Assembly: GCA_947630505.1 (NCBI GenBank)
Contig: CANRHV010000003.1
Span: forward strand, 17,533 to 81,532
DNA length: 64,000 nucleotides
Source of the DNA: an uncultured Monoglobus sp.
GTDB taxonomy: Bacteria; Bacillota; Clostridia; Monoglobales; Monoglobaceae
Direction: 5' to 3'
Of the stretch, positions 1 to 8,295 are shown one piece after another (position 1 is the first letter of the stretch; every line of letters begins with the position of its first letter). The position numbers were made by a program, and so were the translations under genes. The notes below the pieces were generated by a model. It was not told the origin of the DNA and searched no databases. It saw only the letters and a list, made by a program, of their open reading frames with translations.

Positions 1-409
1 CGTTTGATGATGTAAAGCAGACATTGTCCATCATATGCTTTTTCATGTACCTGTTAAGCGCCTCTTCGAGCTTATCGCTGTCGAGCGGCTTTAAAATATA
101 GTATATGGGATCAACGTCAAAGCTTTCGATCGCGTATTCCTTGGCTGTCGTTATAAAAATGATATCGGTGTTTTGGTTGTTCCTGCGAAACTCCTTTGCG
201 TAGCTCATGCCGTTTTCGTTATCGAAGAATATGTCAAGCAGCAGCAGGTCATACTCGGTGCCGCTCTTTATTGAGCTGTCAAGAGCGGACACATCATTGA
301 AAGACCGAATGATGCAGTCAGTTTCCACATCGGAAAAAAAGCCGCGCACAAATTCTGACGCATTGCTGCAAAACTCCGCGTCGTCGTCGCATATAGCGAT
401 TTTTACCAT
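1..409 (-). CDS. LytTR-type response regulator (receiver domain, truncated by window edge)
   Basis: Minus-strand reading from ATG at 409 gives MVKIAICDDDAEFCSNASEFVRGFF...DLLLLDIFFDNENGMSYAKEFRR...ILKPLDSDKLEEAL, a CheY-like receiver typical of AgrA/LytR regulators. The DNA-binding part lies outside the window. Confidence 0.75.
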   Translation of the reverse strand, partial: MVKIAICDDDAEFCSNASEFVRGFFSDVETDCIIRSFNDVSALDSSIKSGTEYDLLLLDIFFDNENGMSYAKEFRRNNQNTDIIFITTAKEYAIESFDVDPIYYILKPLDSDKLEEALNRYMKKHMMDNVCFTSSN

Positions 410-565
410 GACAAACACCTCAATTCAATCTTTCTCTTCTTTTACAGCGCTAAAAATATTTTATCACATTTTATCAAAAAGTCAAGCAAAAAGATAAAAT
501 TACTACAAAATTTATAGGTTATGTAGTGTTACGCCGCGGGCATAGATCACAAAATATTAAAAAAA

Positions 566-587
566 TCGGCGGTATAATTACCGCCGA
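566..587 (-). terminator. intrinsic terminator hairpin downstream of the 603..1214 gene
   Basis: TCGGCGGTA-taa-TTACCGCCGA with an A-run on the left (U-tract on the minus strand). Confidence 0.7.
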
Positions 588-602
588 TAAAGCGTATTAA
601 AC

Positions 603-1214
603 TTATTTAAAAACCTTTTTGATTATTATATTAACTTTTTTGCCTATATAGCCGACTATAACGTCGTCCGCGATGTTGGCAATGACCGATTTTTCAAGCT
701 CGTCCCAAGTTTCCTTGTCTTTGTTATCTTGAGCGTTGTCTCTGTAATTTTTAAGGGACCACGCCTCCGACCAGATCTCATTTTGCAGCTGTCCCGTTGC
801 CGAGCCCATGTCGTAGAACTCATAGCCCGCGGTGTTTGACATTTTCGATGCCTCGACATAGCCGTCCGCCATGGATTCCGCGATAAGCTTGATCTTGTTT
901 ATGATTCCCTTCGAGGACGCGTTAACGCCGGATTTTGAGACCGACATGATTTCTTCTTTTTTGTCAAGCGTCATGCGCTTTGTTTTGATAGCCGCGTGCA
1001 GCTCATACTCGGGACCGTCGTTCTCTATCCAGAATTCGCCGTTTCCGATCTCCAAAAGCTCGGGCAGCATGCCGACCATTTCCTCCGCCAGAAGGCGCAG
1101 CTGGAGTGACTGCTTGGCGCTCAGCTTATTATATGACGCAGATTTTTCGGCCTCGGCAAGGATATTGTTGAGCGTTGATTTATCGTTTGTCAGCTTGCAT
1201 ACATCAGATTTCAT
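603..1214 (-). CDS. conserved hypothetical protein, possible degenerate HATPase-like protein
   Basis: 203-aa ORF, divergent from the SpoIIE-like gene. The N-terminal LRLLAEEMVGMLPELLEIGNGEFWIENDGPEYELHAAI resembles an N-box/beta-strand of GHKL ATPases, but no clear G boxes are visible. Confidence 0.6.
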   Translation of the reverse strand: MKSDVCKLTNDKSTLNNILAEAEKSASYNKLSAKQSLQLRLLAEEMVGMLPELLEIGNGEFWIENDGPEYELHAAIKTKRMTLDKKEEIMSVSKSGVNASSKGIINKIKLIAESMADGYVEASKMSNTAGYEFYDMGSATGQLQNEIWSEAWSLKNYRDNAQDNKDKETWDELEKSVIANIADDVIVGYIGKKVNIIIKKVFK

Positions 1215-1340
1215 TTTTTGACCTCATTTCATAAAATTATCTTATTGGTTATTATATATTATTTTAATTTAAAAATCAATAGAAATATTAAATTTTGACG
1301 TGAAATGTTCGGATTTTGACGTGAACGGACGCGAAATGTC

Positions 1341-1370
1341 TTGCTTTTAACGATTGATTTATGGTATAAT
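1341..1370 (+). promoter_or_regulatory. sigma-A-like promoter (weak -35 TTGCTT, extended -10 TGGTATAAT)
   Basis: TTGCTT 1341-1346, 18-nt spacer, TATAAT 1365-1370 preceded by TGG; upstream of the ATG at 1406. Confidence 0.6.
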
Positions 1371-1405
1371 TATCATAATAATAAAATGTTTGGAGTGATA
1401 AACCT

Positions 1406-4243
1406 ATGACCTTGACCATGGTTCTTCCGGTTTTATATAACGCCGTCGCCGCCGTGCTGTTTTATCTCGCGGAGGAAAAGACGCCTTTCGGCCGCTTGAG
1501 CAAAAAGGCAAGGCAGATCACAATCGGCGTTGTTTTCGGTCTGCTTGCGATTTTGTCAAGCACGAATATTATCGGCGTTGACATCGGTTCGGGAGTTATA
1601 ATCAATGTGCGAGACGCGTCCCCGATATGCGCGGCGCTGATCTTCGGCGGCCCCGCCGGAATAATCGCCGGACTTATCGCGGGAGTCTATCGCTTTACCG
1701 CGCCGTTTTTCGGTCTCGCGGGCACATACACTCAGGTCGCCTGCACGATATCTACGATCGTAGCCAGCTTTTTTGCCGCGTGGCTCAGAAAGGTTATGTT
1801 TGACGACAAAAAGGCCACATGGATATACGGCATAGGCGCCGCGGTTATTTGCGAAGTATTTCATATGCTAATGATCTTTTTCACAAATATGAACGACGCG
1901 GACACCGCTTTTACTTTCGTTCAGAACGCGACATTGCCGATGGTTCTGTATAACGCGCTGGCGGTCGGTTTTTCGATCATCGCGGTGACGCTTGTGAGCC
2001 GCGAGAGAGCCCTGATCTCGTTTGGGACCGGAGAAAACAGACGAATATCCAAGACCTTTCAAAAGTGGCTCTTTATTTTTGTTGTGATAGCCTATGTTCT
2101 GACGAGCTCGTACACATATATTCTTCAGAGCAGAATGTCTGACACCGAGACAGAGTCGGTCATAACAACCTCGATCAATGACGTGAAGAACGATATAAGC
2201 GACGCGTCGGACGAAAATCTGCTCGAAAAAACGCGCGTGATAGCGAATGCCTATATAGCCTCGTCCGACAAGAGCGCCGACTTCCTCGTGCGTCTGGCCG
2301 AAGCGAGCAACACAAAAGAAATTAATATCGTGGGCGCGGACGGCTTTATATCAAACAGCAGCGTTGCCGATTATATAGGCTTTGACATGCGCTCGGGAGA
2401 ACAGTCAAACGAGTTTCTTGTTATTAATGAGGGCGGCGTCGACCACTACGTTCAGCCGTATATGCCTCATACACACAGCGACGGTGAGTACAGAAAATAC
2501 GCGGGCGTCGCTCTTCCGGGCGGTGGCTTTATCCAGGCGGGATATGACTACAAGCAGTTTAAATCGGATATCGACAGCTTCGTCGGCAAGATCGCCAGGA
2601 ACCGCCATATCGACAACAGCGGCTTCATTGTGATATGCGACAGCGCATGGAACATTGTCACCACAGGAAGCGAGTATGAGGGCCGAAATCTTAAAGAGAT
2701 TGGCATATGGGTCGACACCGACGCGGTTACGGAGCAGAGCGTGTTTGAAACAAAATTTGGCAACACCTCATATTTCTGCGAGTACGCCTTTGTTGAGGGA
2801 TATTATATCTTCGGAGCCGTTCCGATATCCGAGGCGCAGTTTATGAGAAACGTCTCGGTATACCTCAGTCTGTTTATGGAAATACTCATTTTCGCGGTGC
2901 TGTTTATCCTGATCTACTTTCTGATAAAGAGCGTCATACTCAACAATATAAACAAAATCAACGGCGCGCTCTCGAGAATAACGGGCGGAGATCTTGACGT
3001 CACAGTCGATGTGCGCACCAACCGCGAGTTCGCGTCTCTCTCGGATGACATAAACTCGACCGTCGATACTTTAAAGCGCTATATCAGCGAGGCCGAGGCG
3101 AGAATAGACAAGGAGCTTGAGTTTGCCAAGCAGATACAGTATTCGGCGATGCCCACGGTATTTCCGCCGTTCCCCGCCCGCAAGGAGTTTGACGTTTACG
3201 CGCAGATGTTCACCGCCAAAGAGGTGGGAGGCGACTTCTATGATTTCTATATGCTGAGCGATTCTTCCGTCGGTTTCGTTATTGCCGATGTTTCGGGCAA
3301 GGGAATACCCGCGGCCATGTTCATGATGCGCGCTAAATCGGTTATAAAAGACATGGCCGAGAGCGGCGTCGAGGTCGAGAGGATATTGGCCGAGGCCAAC
3401 GAGAGGCTCTGCGAAAGCAACGACGCGGGTATGTTCGTGACCGCGTGGATAGGAATACTTGACTTAAAGACCGGAATGCTCACATCCGCCAGCGCGGGCC
3501 ACAACCCGCCGGTGATCTGCCGAGCGGACGGGACCTGTGAGGCGATAAAGCAAAAGAGCGGCTTCGTTCTGGGCGGAATGGAAGGCATGAAGTACCGCAA
3601 GCATGAAATGCAGCTGAAACCCGGAGATCAGATATTTGTGTACACCGACGGCGTGACCGAGGCCAATGACGAAAACGAGGACTTCTACGGCGAGGAGCGC
3701 ATGCTCAAGGTGGTAGGCTCAAACGCTGCCATGGGGCCCGAGGGCATCTGCCATGCCGTCAAGTCGGACTTAGACATATTCGCGGGCGGCGCGCCGCAGT
3801 TTGACGACATAACAATGCTGTGCTTCACGCTCAACTATGTCAGCGGCGACAATTCGATAGAGTTTATTCCGGGCGAGAAATCCACCGACGCGGTCATAGA
3901 CTTCACAAACAGGATCAAGTCAAAGCTCGACGTGGTGCCCAGGATCGGCAACCGCGTGAGCATCGCGATCGACGAGATATACGCAAATATCTTAAATCAC
4001 AGCAAGGCGACAATGGCATCTATCACCTGGTCGATAGACGGCGGCAAGCTGTATCTTAAATTCACGGACAACGGCATTCCGTACAATCCGCTCGACGCGC
4101 CCGAGCCCGATATAACGCTTTCCGCGGAGGATAGGCAAATCGGCGGTCTCGGTATTCTGCTCGTTCGCAAAATGACCGAGTCGATGGAATACGTCCGCGA
4201 GGACGACAAAAATATTCTGACATTGACCGTGGCGCTGCTATAA
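1406..4243 (+). CDS. multidomain signalling protein: N-terminal LytS-like multi-TM region, sensor region, HAMP, SpoIIE/PP2C phosphatase, C-terminal HATPase (RsbW-like)
   Basis: GGPAGIIAGLIAGVYRF in the TM region; HAMP-like NNINKINGALSRITGGDLDVTV; PP2C motifs GGDFYDF, VIADVSGKGIPAAMFM, AGHNPPVI and YTDGVTEA; C-terminal IAIDEIYANILNHS and FTDNGIPYNPL...GGLGILLVRKM typical of HATPase_c_2. Confidence 0.85.
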   Translation: MTLTMVLPVLYNAVAAVLFYLAEEKTPFGRLSKKARQITIGVVFGLLAILSSTNIIGVDIGSGVIINVRDASPICAALIFGGPAGIIAGLIAGVYRFTAPFFGLAGTYTQVACTISTIVASFFAAWLRKVMFDDKKATWIYGIGAAVICEVFHMLMIFFTNMNDADTAFTFVQNATLPMVLYNALAVGFSIIAVTLVSRERALISFGTGENRRISKTFQKWLFIFVVIAYVLTSSYTYILQSRMSDTETESVITTSINDVKNDISDASDENLLEKTRVIANAYIASSDKSADFLVRLAEASNTKEINIVGADGFISNSSVADYIGFDMRSGEQSNEFLVINEGGVDHYVQPYMPHTHSDGEYRKYAGVALPGGGFIQAGYDYKQFKSDIDSFVGKIARNRHIDNSGFIVICDSAWNIVTTGSEYEGRNLKEIGIWVDTDAVTEQSVFETKFGNTSYFCEYAFVEGYYIFGAVPISEAQFMRNVSVYLSLFMEILIFAVLFILIYFLIKSVILNNINKINGALSRITGGDLDVTVDVRTNREFASLSDDINSTVDTLKRYISEAEARIDKELEFAKQIQYSAMPTVFPPFPARKEFDVYAQMFTAKEVGGDFYDFYMLSDSSVGFVIADVSGKGIPAAMFMMRAKSVIKDMAESGVEVERILAEANERLCESNDAGMFVTAWIGILDLKTGMLTSASAGHNPPVICRADGTCEAIKQKSGFVLGGMEGMKYRKHEMQLKPGDQIFVYTDGVTEANDENEDFYGEERMLKVVGSNAAMGPEGICHAVKSDLDIFAGGAPQFDDITMLCFTLNYVSGDNSIEFIPGEKSTDAVIDFTNRIKSKLDVVPRIGNRVSIAIDEIYANILNHSKATMASITWSIDGGKLYLKFTDNGIPYNPLDAPEPDITLSAEDRQIGGLGILLVRKMTESMEYVREDDKNILTLTVALL

Positions 4244-4273
4244 GAAAAAGCGTTTAAAAAATGCAATATTAAT

Positions 4274-4295
4274 AGGGGCGCCGATCGGCGCCCCT
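4274..4295. terminator. hairpin between convergent genes
   Basis: AGGGGCGCC-GATC-GGCGCCCCT perfect inverted repeat. Confidence 0.55.
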
Positions 4296-4393
4296 GAATA
4301 ATTTGTCAAATCCACCCGTCTGCCTCTCTCCAAGTGGCGAGCCGGGATATCGAGGATTTATAGCGACTACGGATGAGACGTTAAAAAATTATG

Positions 4394-4696
4394 TTACGAA
4401 TTTTGAATATCAAGTATCTCGTCAAATCCCGTGGCTTCGAACACCTCGGTTATCAGCTCGTTGGGATTGCGGATAACCATTTTGCCGTCCGCCGCGTTCA
4501 TCTTTTTCTGAGCCGCCAGCAGAACTCTGAGGCCCGCGCTCGATATGTAAACCAGATCGGAAAAATCAAAATCGATCTCGGTTATTCCGTCCAGCTCGCC
4601 GATCGTGTTCTCAAGCTCGGGGGCAGTGTTGGTGTCCAGTCTGCCCTCGAGGGCGATCTTAGCGGTCGAACCATCTTTATTTAAATTAATGTTCAT
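4394..4696 (-). CDS. STAS-domain anti-sigma factor antagonist
   Basis: 100 aa: ALEGRLDTNTAPELENTIGELDGITEIDFDFSDLVYISSAGLRVLLAAQKKM; SSAGLR is the canonical SpoIIAA/RsbV phosphorylation region. Confidence 0.9.
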   Translation of the reverse strand: MNINLNKDGSTAKIALEGRLDTNTAPELENTIGELDGITEIDFDFSDLVYISSAGLRVLLAAQKKMNAADGKMVIRNPNELITEVFEATGFDEILDIQNS

Positions 4697-4774
4697 AATA
4701 GCACTCCTTTATTGTAATTTTGTTTATCTTAATAATATTATAGCACACGTCAAAATAAAAATCAAGATATAATT

Positions 4775-6364
4775 TTATTTAATAACAAGCGCGTGCGACA
4801 GATTGTCGAGCCATGTGGTTCCGTTTGCGCGGAGCGTCGAAAGATCGTTCAGTATAACGCCTCGCGGTCTGATGATACCTCCCGACGGATCCGCGGGGCT
4901 GACAAGCGAGCTCACGTCGCTTACGGTGTAGTAAAGCCCGTTGTCCTTGCCGATATAAAGCATCTCGTGGCCGGGGAAGATCAATATCGCGCCCGGCGGC
5001 AGCGTGTCAAGCAAATCTTTCTTTTGCTGAACGGTCATGGCCGACATGTCGGTCACCTCGGCGGGTATCGCCGACTGCCATGTAGTGTTTCTCGGAAGTT
5101 CAAAGCCGAAGCATTTGTACACCTCTCGAACAAACGACGAGCAGTCCTGAGAGTTCATCATGCCTCCCCAGCCGTAACGGTTGCCGAGGGAGCGGAACGC
5201 CCGGGTTATAACATTCGCCTCGGTATAGGGCAGGTACCCGACGCTCACGCCCCTGTTCGCGGGGATGGCCGCGAGCTTTTGATAAAAGTTTCCGTCCTCG
5301 TTCCGCGCGGGCATTTTAACGACATAATTGTTCCAGGGCAGCCTATGCGCCACGGCGTCGGAACAGTCGGTGACAAGCTCAAGCGCGGTTCCCATAGTCA
5401 GCAGCTTTTCGTTTAAGTCCTCATCGGCGCTCGGCTCAAGATAAACCTTCTGGTCGGTGACGACCAAAACCTGCTCCGGGTCCGCGGCGGCCTGCCACTC
5501 GGCCTTGTCGGCGCATATCGCGATATCCTCGGTCGGCGCCCAGCCCGAGCAGCAGTCGTTTTTAACAAGGCTGAACTTTCCGTCAGCGGTCGTGAAGTAA
5601 ATAACAAGCGGCTCGTTCACAAGTATCGCGCTTGAAACCAAATTGTCCCACTCGGGGTCGCTCGGGTCGTCCGAGAGATAATCCTCGTAAGGATACGCCT
5701 TCATGACCGTCCTGTTGACCGCGAAGCCGTATTTGAGCTTCATGTTTTCCGAAACGGGCGCGTTTTTGATGTTGTCGCGTATGGCCTGATAGTAGCTTTC
5801 GGGCACCGGCTCACCGTTTAGGTAAAGCCCCGTCGGCGATTCAAAATCGGCGTTTAGGTCCGCCATATACCGACCGTTGTATGTGTCACTCTGCGCCGCC
5901 AGATTGTTGGTGTTTGTGTCGGGCGTGTCGAGGATTCTTCGGTTGAGAGCCTTGATCTCATTCTCACTCATAATAACATCGTCGGCATCGGCGTTTTTTG
6001 ATATCCAGTAGGACGGGATACACATTTCGCTTATGACGTTGGGTGCCTTGACGGTGCCGTCATTTGTGTCGCCCCGAGTGTCGGCGCCGCTTAAATAATC
6101 CGATTCCAGCGGGACCTCTACGGGGGCCAGATTTGAGTTCCAACGGAACAGCTTGGCGGCCGCCGCGCCGTTCGGCGCGTAGGCGTCAAGCCTGTTTTTC
6201 ATTTCATCGTCGCTCGCCGCGTCGTTTATGCCGACCGCGTCAACCAGATTTCCGTCCTCGCCGTAGTAGGCGCATACATAAAACATTTCCGCCTCGGCGT
6301 GGGCGGGGAGCGGAGCTATGATTGCCGCCGCGGCAAGCGCGGCAATAATTTTTTTCAGTTTCAT
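4775..6364 (-). CDS. secreted NlpC/P60-family cysteine peptidase with SH3-like region
   Basis: Signal peptide MKLKKIIAALAAAAIIAPLPAHA; NSQDCSSFVREVYKCFGFELPRNT and PPGAILIFPGHEMLYIGKD match the NlpC/P60 catalytic layout. Confidence 0.85.
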   Translation of the reverse strand: MKLKKIIAALAAAAIIAPLPAHAEAEMFYVCAYYGEDGNLVDAVGINDAASDDEMKNRLDAYAPNGAAAAKLFRWNSNLAPVEVPLESDYLSGADTRGDTNDGTVKAPNVISEMCIPSYWISKNADADDVIMSENEIKALNRRILDTPDTNTNNLAAQSDTYNGRYMADLNADFESPTGLYLNGEPVPESYYQAIRDNIKNAPVSENMKLKYGFAVNRTVMKAYPYEDYLSDDPSDPEWDNLVSSAILVNEPLVIYFTTADGKFSLVKNDCCSGWAPTEDIAICADKAEWQAAADPEQVLVVTDQKVYLEPSADEDLNEKLLTMGTALELVTDCSDAVAHRLPWNNYVVKMPARNEDGNFYQKLAAIPANRGVSVGYLPYTEANVITRAFRSLGNRYGWGGMMNSQDCSSFVREVYKCFGFELPRNTTWQSAIPAEVTDMSAMTVQQKKDLLDTLPPGAILIFPGHEMLYIGKDNGLYYTVSDVSSLVSPADPSGGIIRPRGVILNDLSTLRANGTTWLDNLSHALVIK

Positions 6365-6366
6365 TA

Positions 6367-6699
6367 TTACTTGTTAATAAATTTTACCGCGGTTCCGCAT
6401 GCCATAACCTCGGCAGCTCCCTGCATAACGGCGGCGGATGAGTATCTGATGTTCACGACCGCGTCCGCTCCGAGACTTTCGGCCTCGGCGACCATACGGC
6501 TCGTCGCGAGGTCTCTCGCCTCGTTCATCATTTGCGTGTACGCTTTAAGCTCGCCGCCAACGAGCGTTTTAAAGCTCTGAGTCAGGTCCTTGCCGATGTT
6601 TTTTGACTGAATGGTGCTGCCCTTAACAAGGCCCAGCGTCTCCAGTTCCTTTCCGCTTACGTAGTCCGTGTTTACCAATAACATAATAAATACCTCCAA
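6367..6699 (-). CDS. YbjQ-family (putative heavy-metal-binding) protein
   Basis: 110 aa; GKELETLGLVKGSTIQSKNIGKDLTQSFKTLVGGELKAYTQMMNEAR...SLGADAVVNIRYSS...GTAV. Confidence 0.85.
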   Translation of the reverse strand: MEVFIMLLVNTDYVSGKELETLGLVKGSTIQSKNIGKDLTQSFKTLVGGELKAYTQMMNEARDLATSRMVAEAESLGADAVVNIRYSSAAVMQGAAEVMACGTAVKFINK

Positions 6700-6883
6700 T
6701 TAAAATATTTTAAAATTTTATTTATTTCGGTTTTATCCGATATATTATACTACAATATTTTTAAATTTTCAATACCCGGAGCATGAAATGCGGCTTTTTT
6801 GACACGAATAGTTATTTTAAACGCTCTTCGGGCTAAAAAAATATTATTTTTAAATCGGAACGCGGGTCAAATTAAAATAGTGC

Positions 6884-6912
6884 TTGCAATATGTGTCGCA
6901 TAATGATATAAT
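6884..6912 (+). promoter_or_regulatory. sigma-A-like promoter for the paaK operon
   Basis: TTGCAA - 17 nt - TATAAT. Confidence 0.7.
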
Positions 6913-6975
6913 GTTTTTAATGTATATTTATAAGTATAAGTGGGCGGCTGTGCCGCCCGAAAAAAGGAGATAAAC

Positions 6976-8292
6976 ATGCAAGAACAAGTAAAAATCTGGA
7001 ACAAAGACATTGAATGTGAAAAGGATCATTCGAAAATCGAGGAGATCCAGCTGGAGCGGCTGCGCTACATGCTCGACAAAGCCTATCGCAACGTCAAGTT
7101 TTATCGCGACCGTTTCGACAGTCTGGGTATCAAGCCCGAGATGGTGAAATCCCTTGACGATCTCAAAAACCTGCCCTTTACCACAAAGGACGATCTGCGC
7201 GACAATTACCCCTTCGGCCTGTTCGCCGAGCCCATGAACAAGGTTGTCCGCATACACGCTTCGTCGGGCACGACCGGAAAGCCGGTTGTCGCTGGCTATA
7301 CCCAAAAGGACCTTGACACCTGGTCCGAGGCGATCGCCAGGATCGTTATGGGCGCGGGAATAGACGAGACCGACGTGGTGCAGATCTCGTTCGGCTACGG
7401 CCTGTTCACGGGCGGATTCGGCCTTCACTACGGAATCGAGAAGGTTGGCGCCACGATCGTGCCCATATCCAGCGGCAACACTCAGCGTCAGCTGATGCTG
7501 ATGGAGGACTTCGGCGCCACCGGACTGGTCGCCACCCCGTCATACGCTACATATCTGGCCGAGATAATAAAAGAAAAAGACCTGCTCAAGAGAATGAAGC
7601 TCAAGTATGGTCTGTTCGGCTCGGAGGCGATGAGCGAGAACATGCGCGCCAATCTTGAACATTCTCTCAACATGCTTGTCACATCCAACTACGGTCTGAC
7701 CGAAGTCATGGGCCCCGGCGTTTCGGGAGAGTGTATCTACAAGTGCGGCGAGCACATCAACGAGGACATGTTCATAGTTGAGATCATCGATCCCAAAACC
7801 GGCGAGGCGCTGCCCGCCGGCGAGCCCGGCGAGGTAGTTATAACGACACTTGCCAAAGAGGCAATGCCCGTCGTTCGCTACAGGACCCGCGACATATCAT
7901 ACCTGATCGAGGAGCCCTGCAAGTGCGGCAGAACGTCGTATCGTCTGGCTCCGATCCAGGGCAGGACCGACGACATGATAAAGATAAAGGGCGTAAATCT
8001 GTTCCCGTCGGAGATCGAGAGCGTTGTGCTCGAGTTCCCGCAGGTCAGCCCCAACTACCAGCTTATCCTCCGCCGCGAAAATATGCTTGATAATCTGGAG
8101 ATCGTTGTCGAGCTGATAGACGGCTCGCTGCTCGAGAAATATTCCGAGATCGAAAAGCTGACCCGCGAGATGTCGGAGCACCTTAACAGCGTGCTGGGCC
8201 TCCGCGCCAAGCTCAGACTGGCCGAGCCCAAGTCGATCGAGCGCACCACGGGCAAGGCCAAGAGAATAGTTGACTTGAGAGGGGAGAATTAA
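6976..8292 (+). CDS. paaK: phenylacetate-CoA ligase
   Basis: RIHASSGTTGKPVVAGYT AMP-binding motif, YGLTEVMGPGVSGEC, GRTDDMIKIKGVNLFPSEIE; SD aaaggag before the ATG at 6976 (the ORF track extends further upstream). Confidence 0.92.
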   Translation: MQEQVKIWNKDIECEKDHSKIEEIQLERLRYMLDKAYRNVKFYRDRFDSLGIKPEMVKSLDDLKNLPFTTKDDLRDNYPFGLFAEPMNKVVRIHASSGTTGKPVVAGYTQKDLDTWSEAIARIVMGAGIDETDVVQISFGYGLFTGGFGLHYGIEKVGATIVPISSGNTQRQLMLMEDFGATGLVATPSYATYLAEIIKEKDLLKRMKLKYGLFGSEAMSENMRANLEHSLNMLVTSNYGLTEVMGPGVSGECIYKCGEHINEDMFIVEIIDPKTGEALPAGEPGEVVITTLAKEAMPVVRYRTRDISYLIEEPCKCGRTSYRLAPIQGRTDDMIKIKGVNLFPSEIESVVLEFPQVSPNYQLILRRENMLDNLEIVVELIDGSLLEKYSEIEKLTREMSEHLNSVLGLRAKLRLAEPKSIERTTGKAKRIVDLRGEN

Positions 8293-8295
8293 AAT

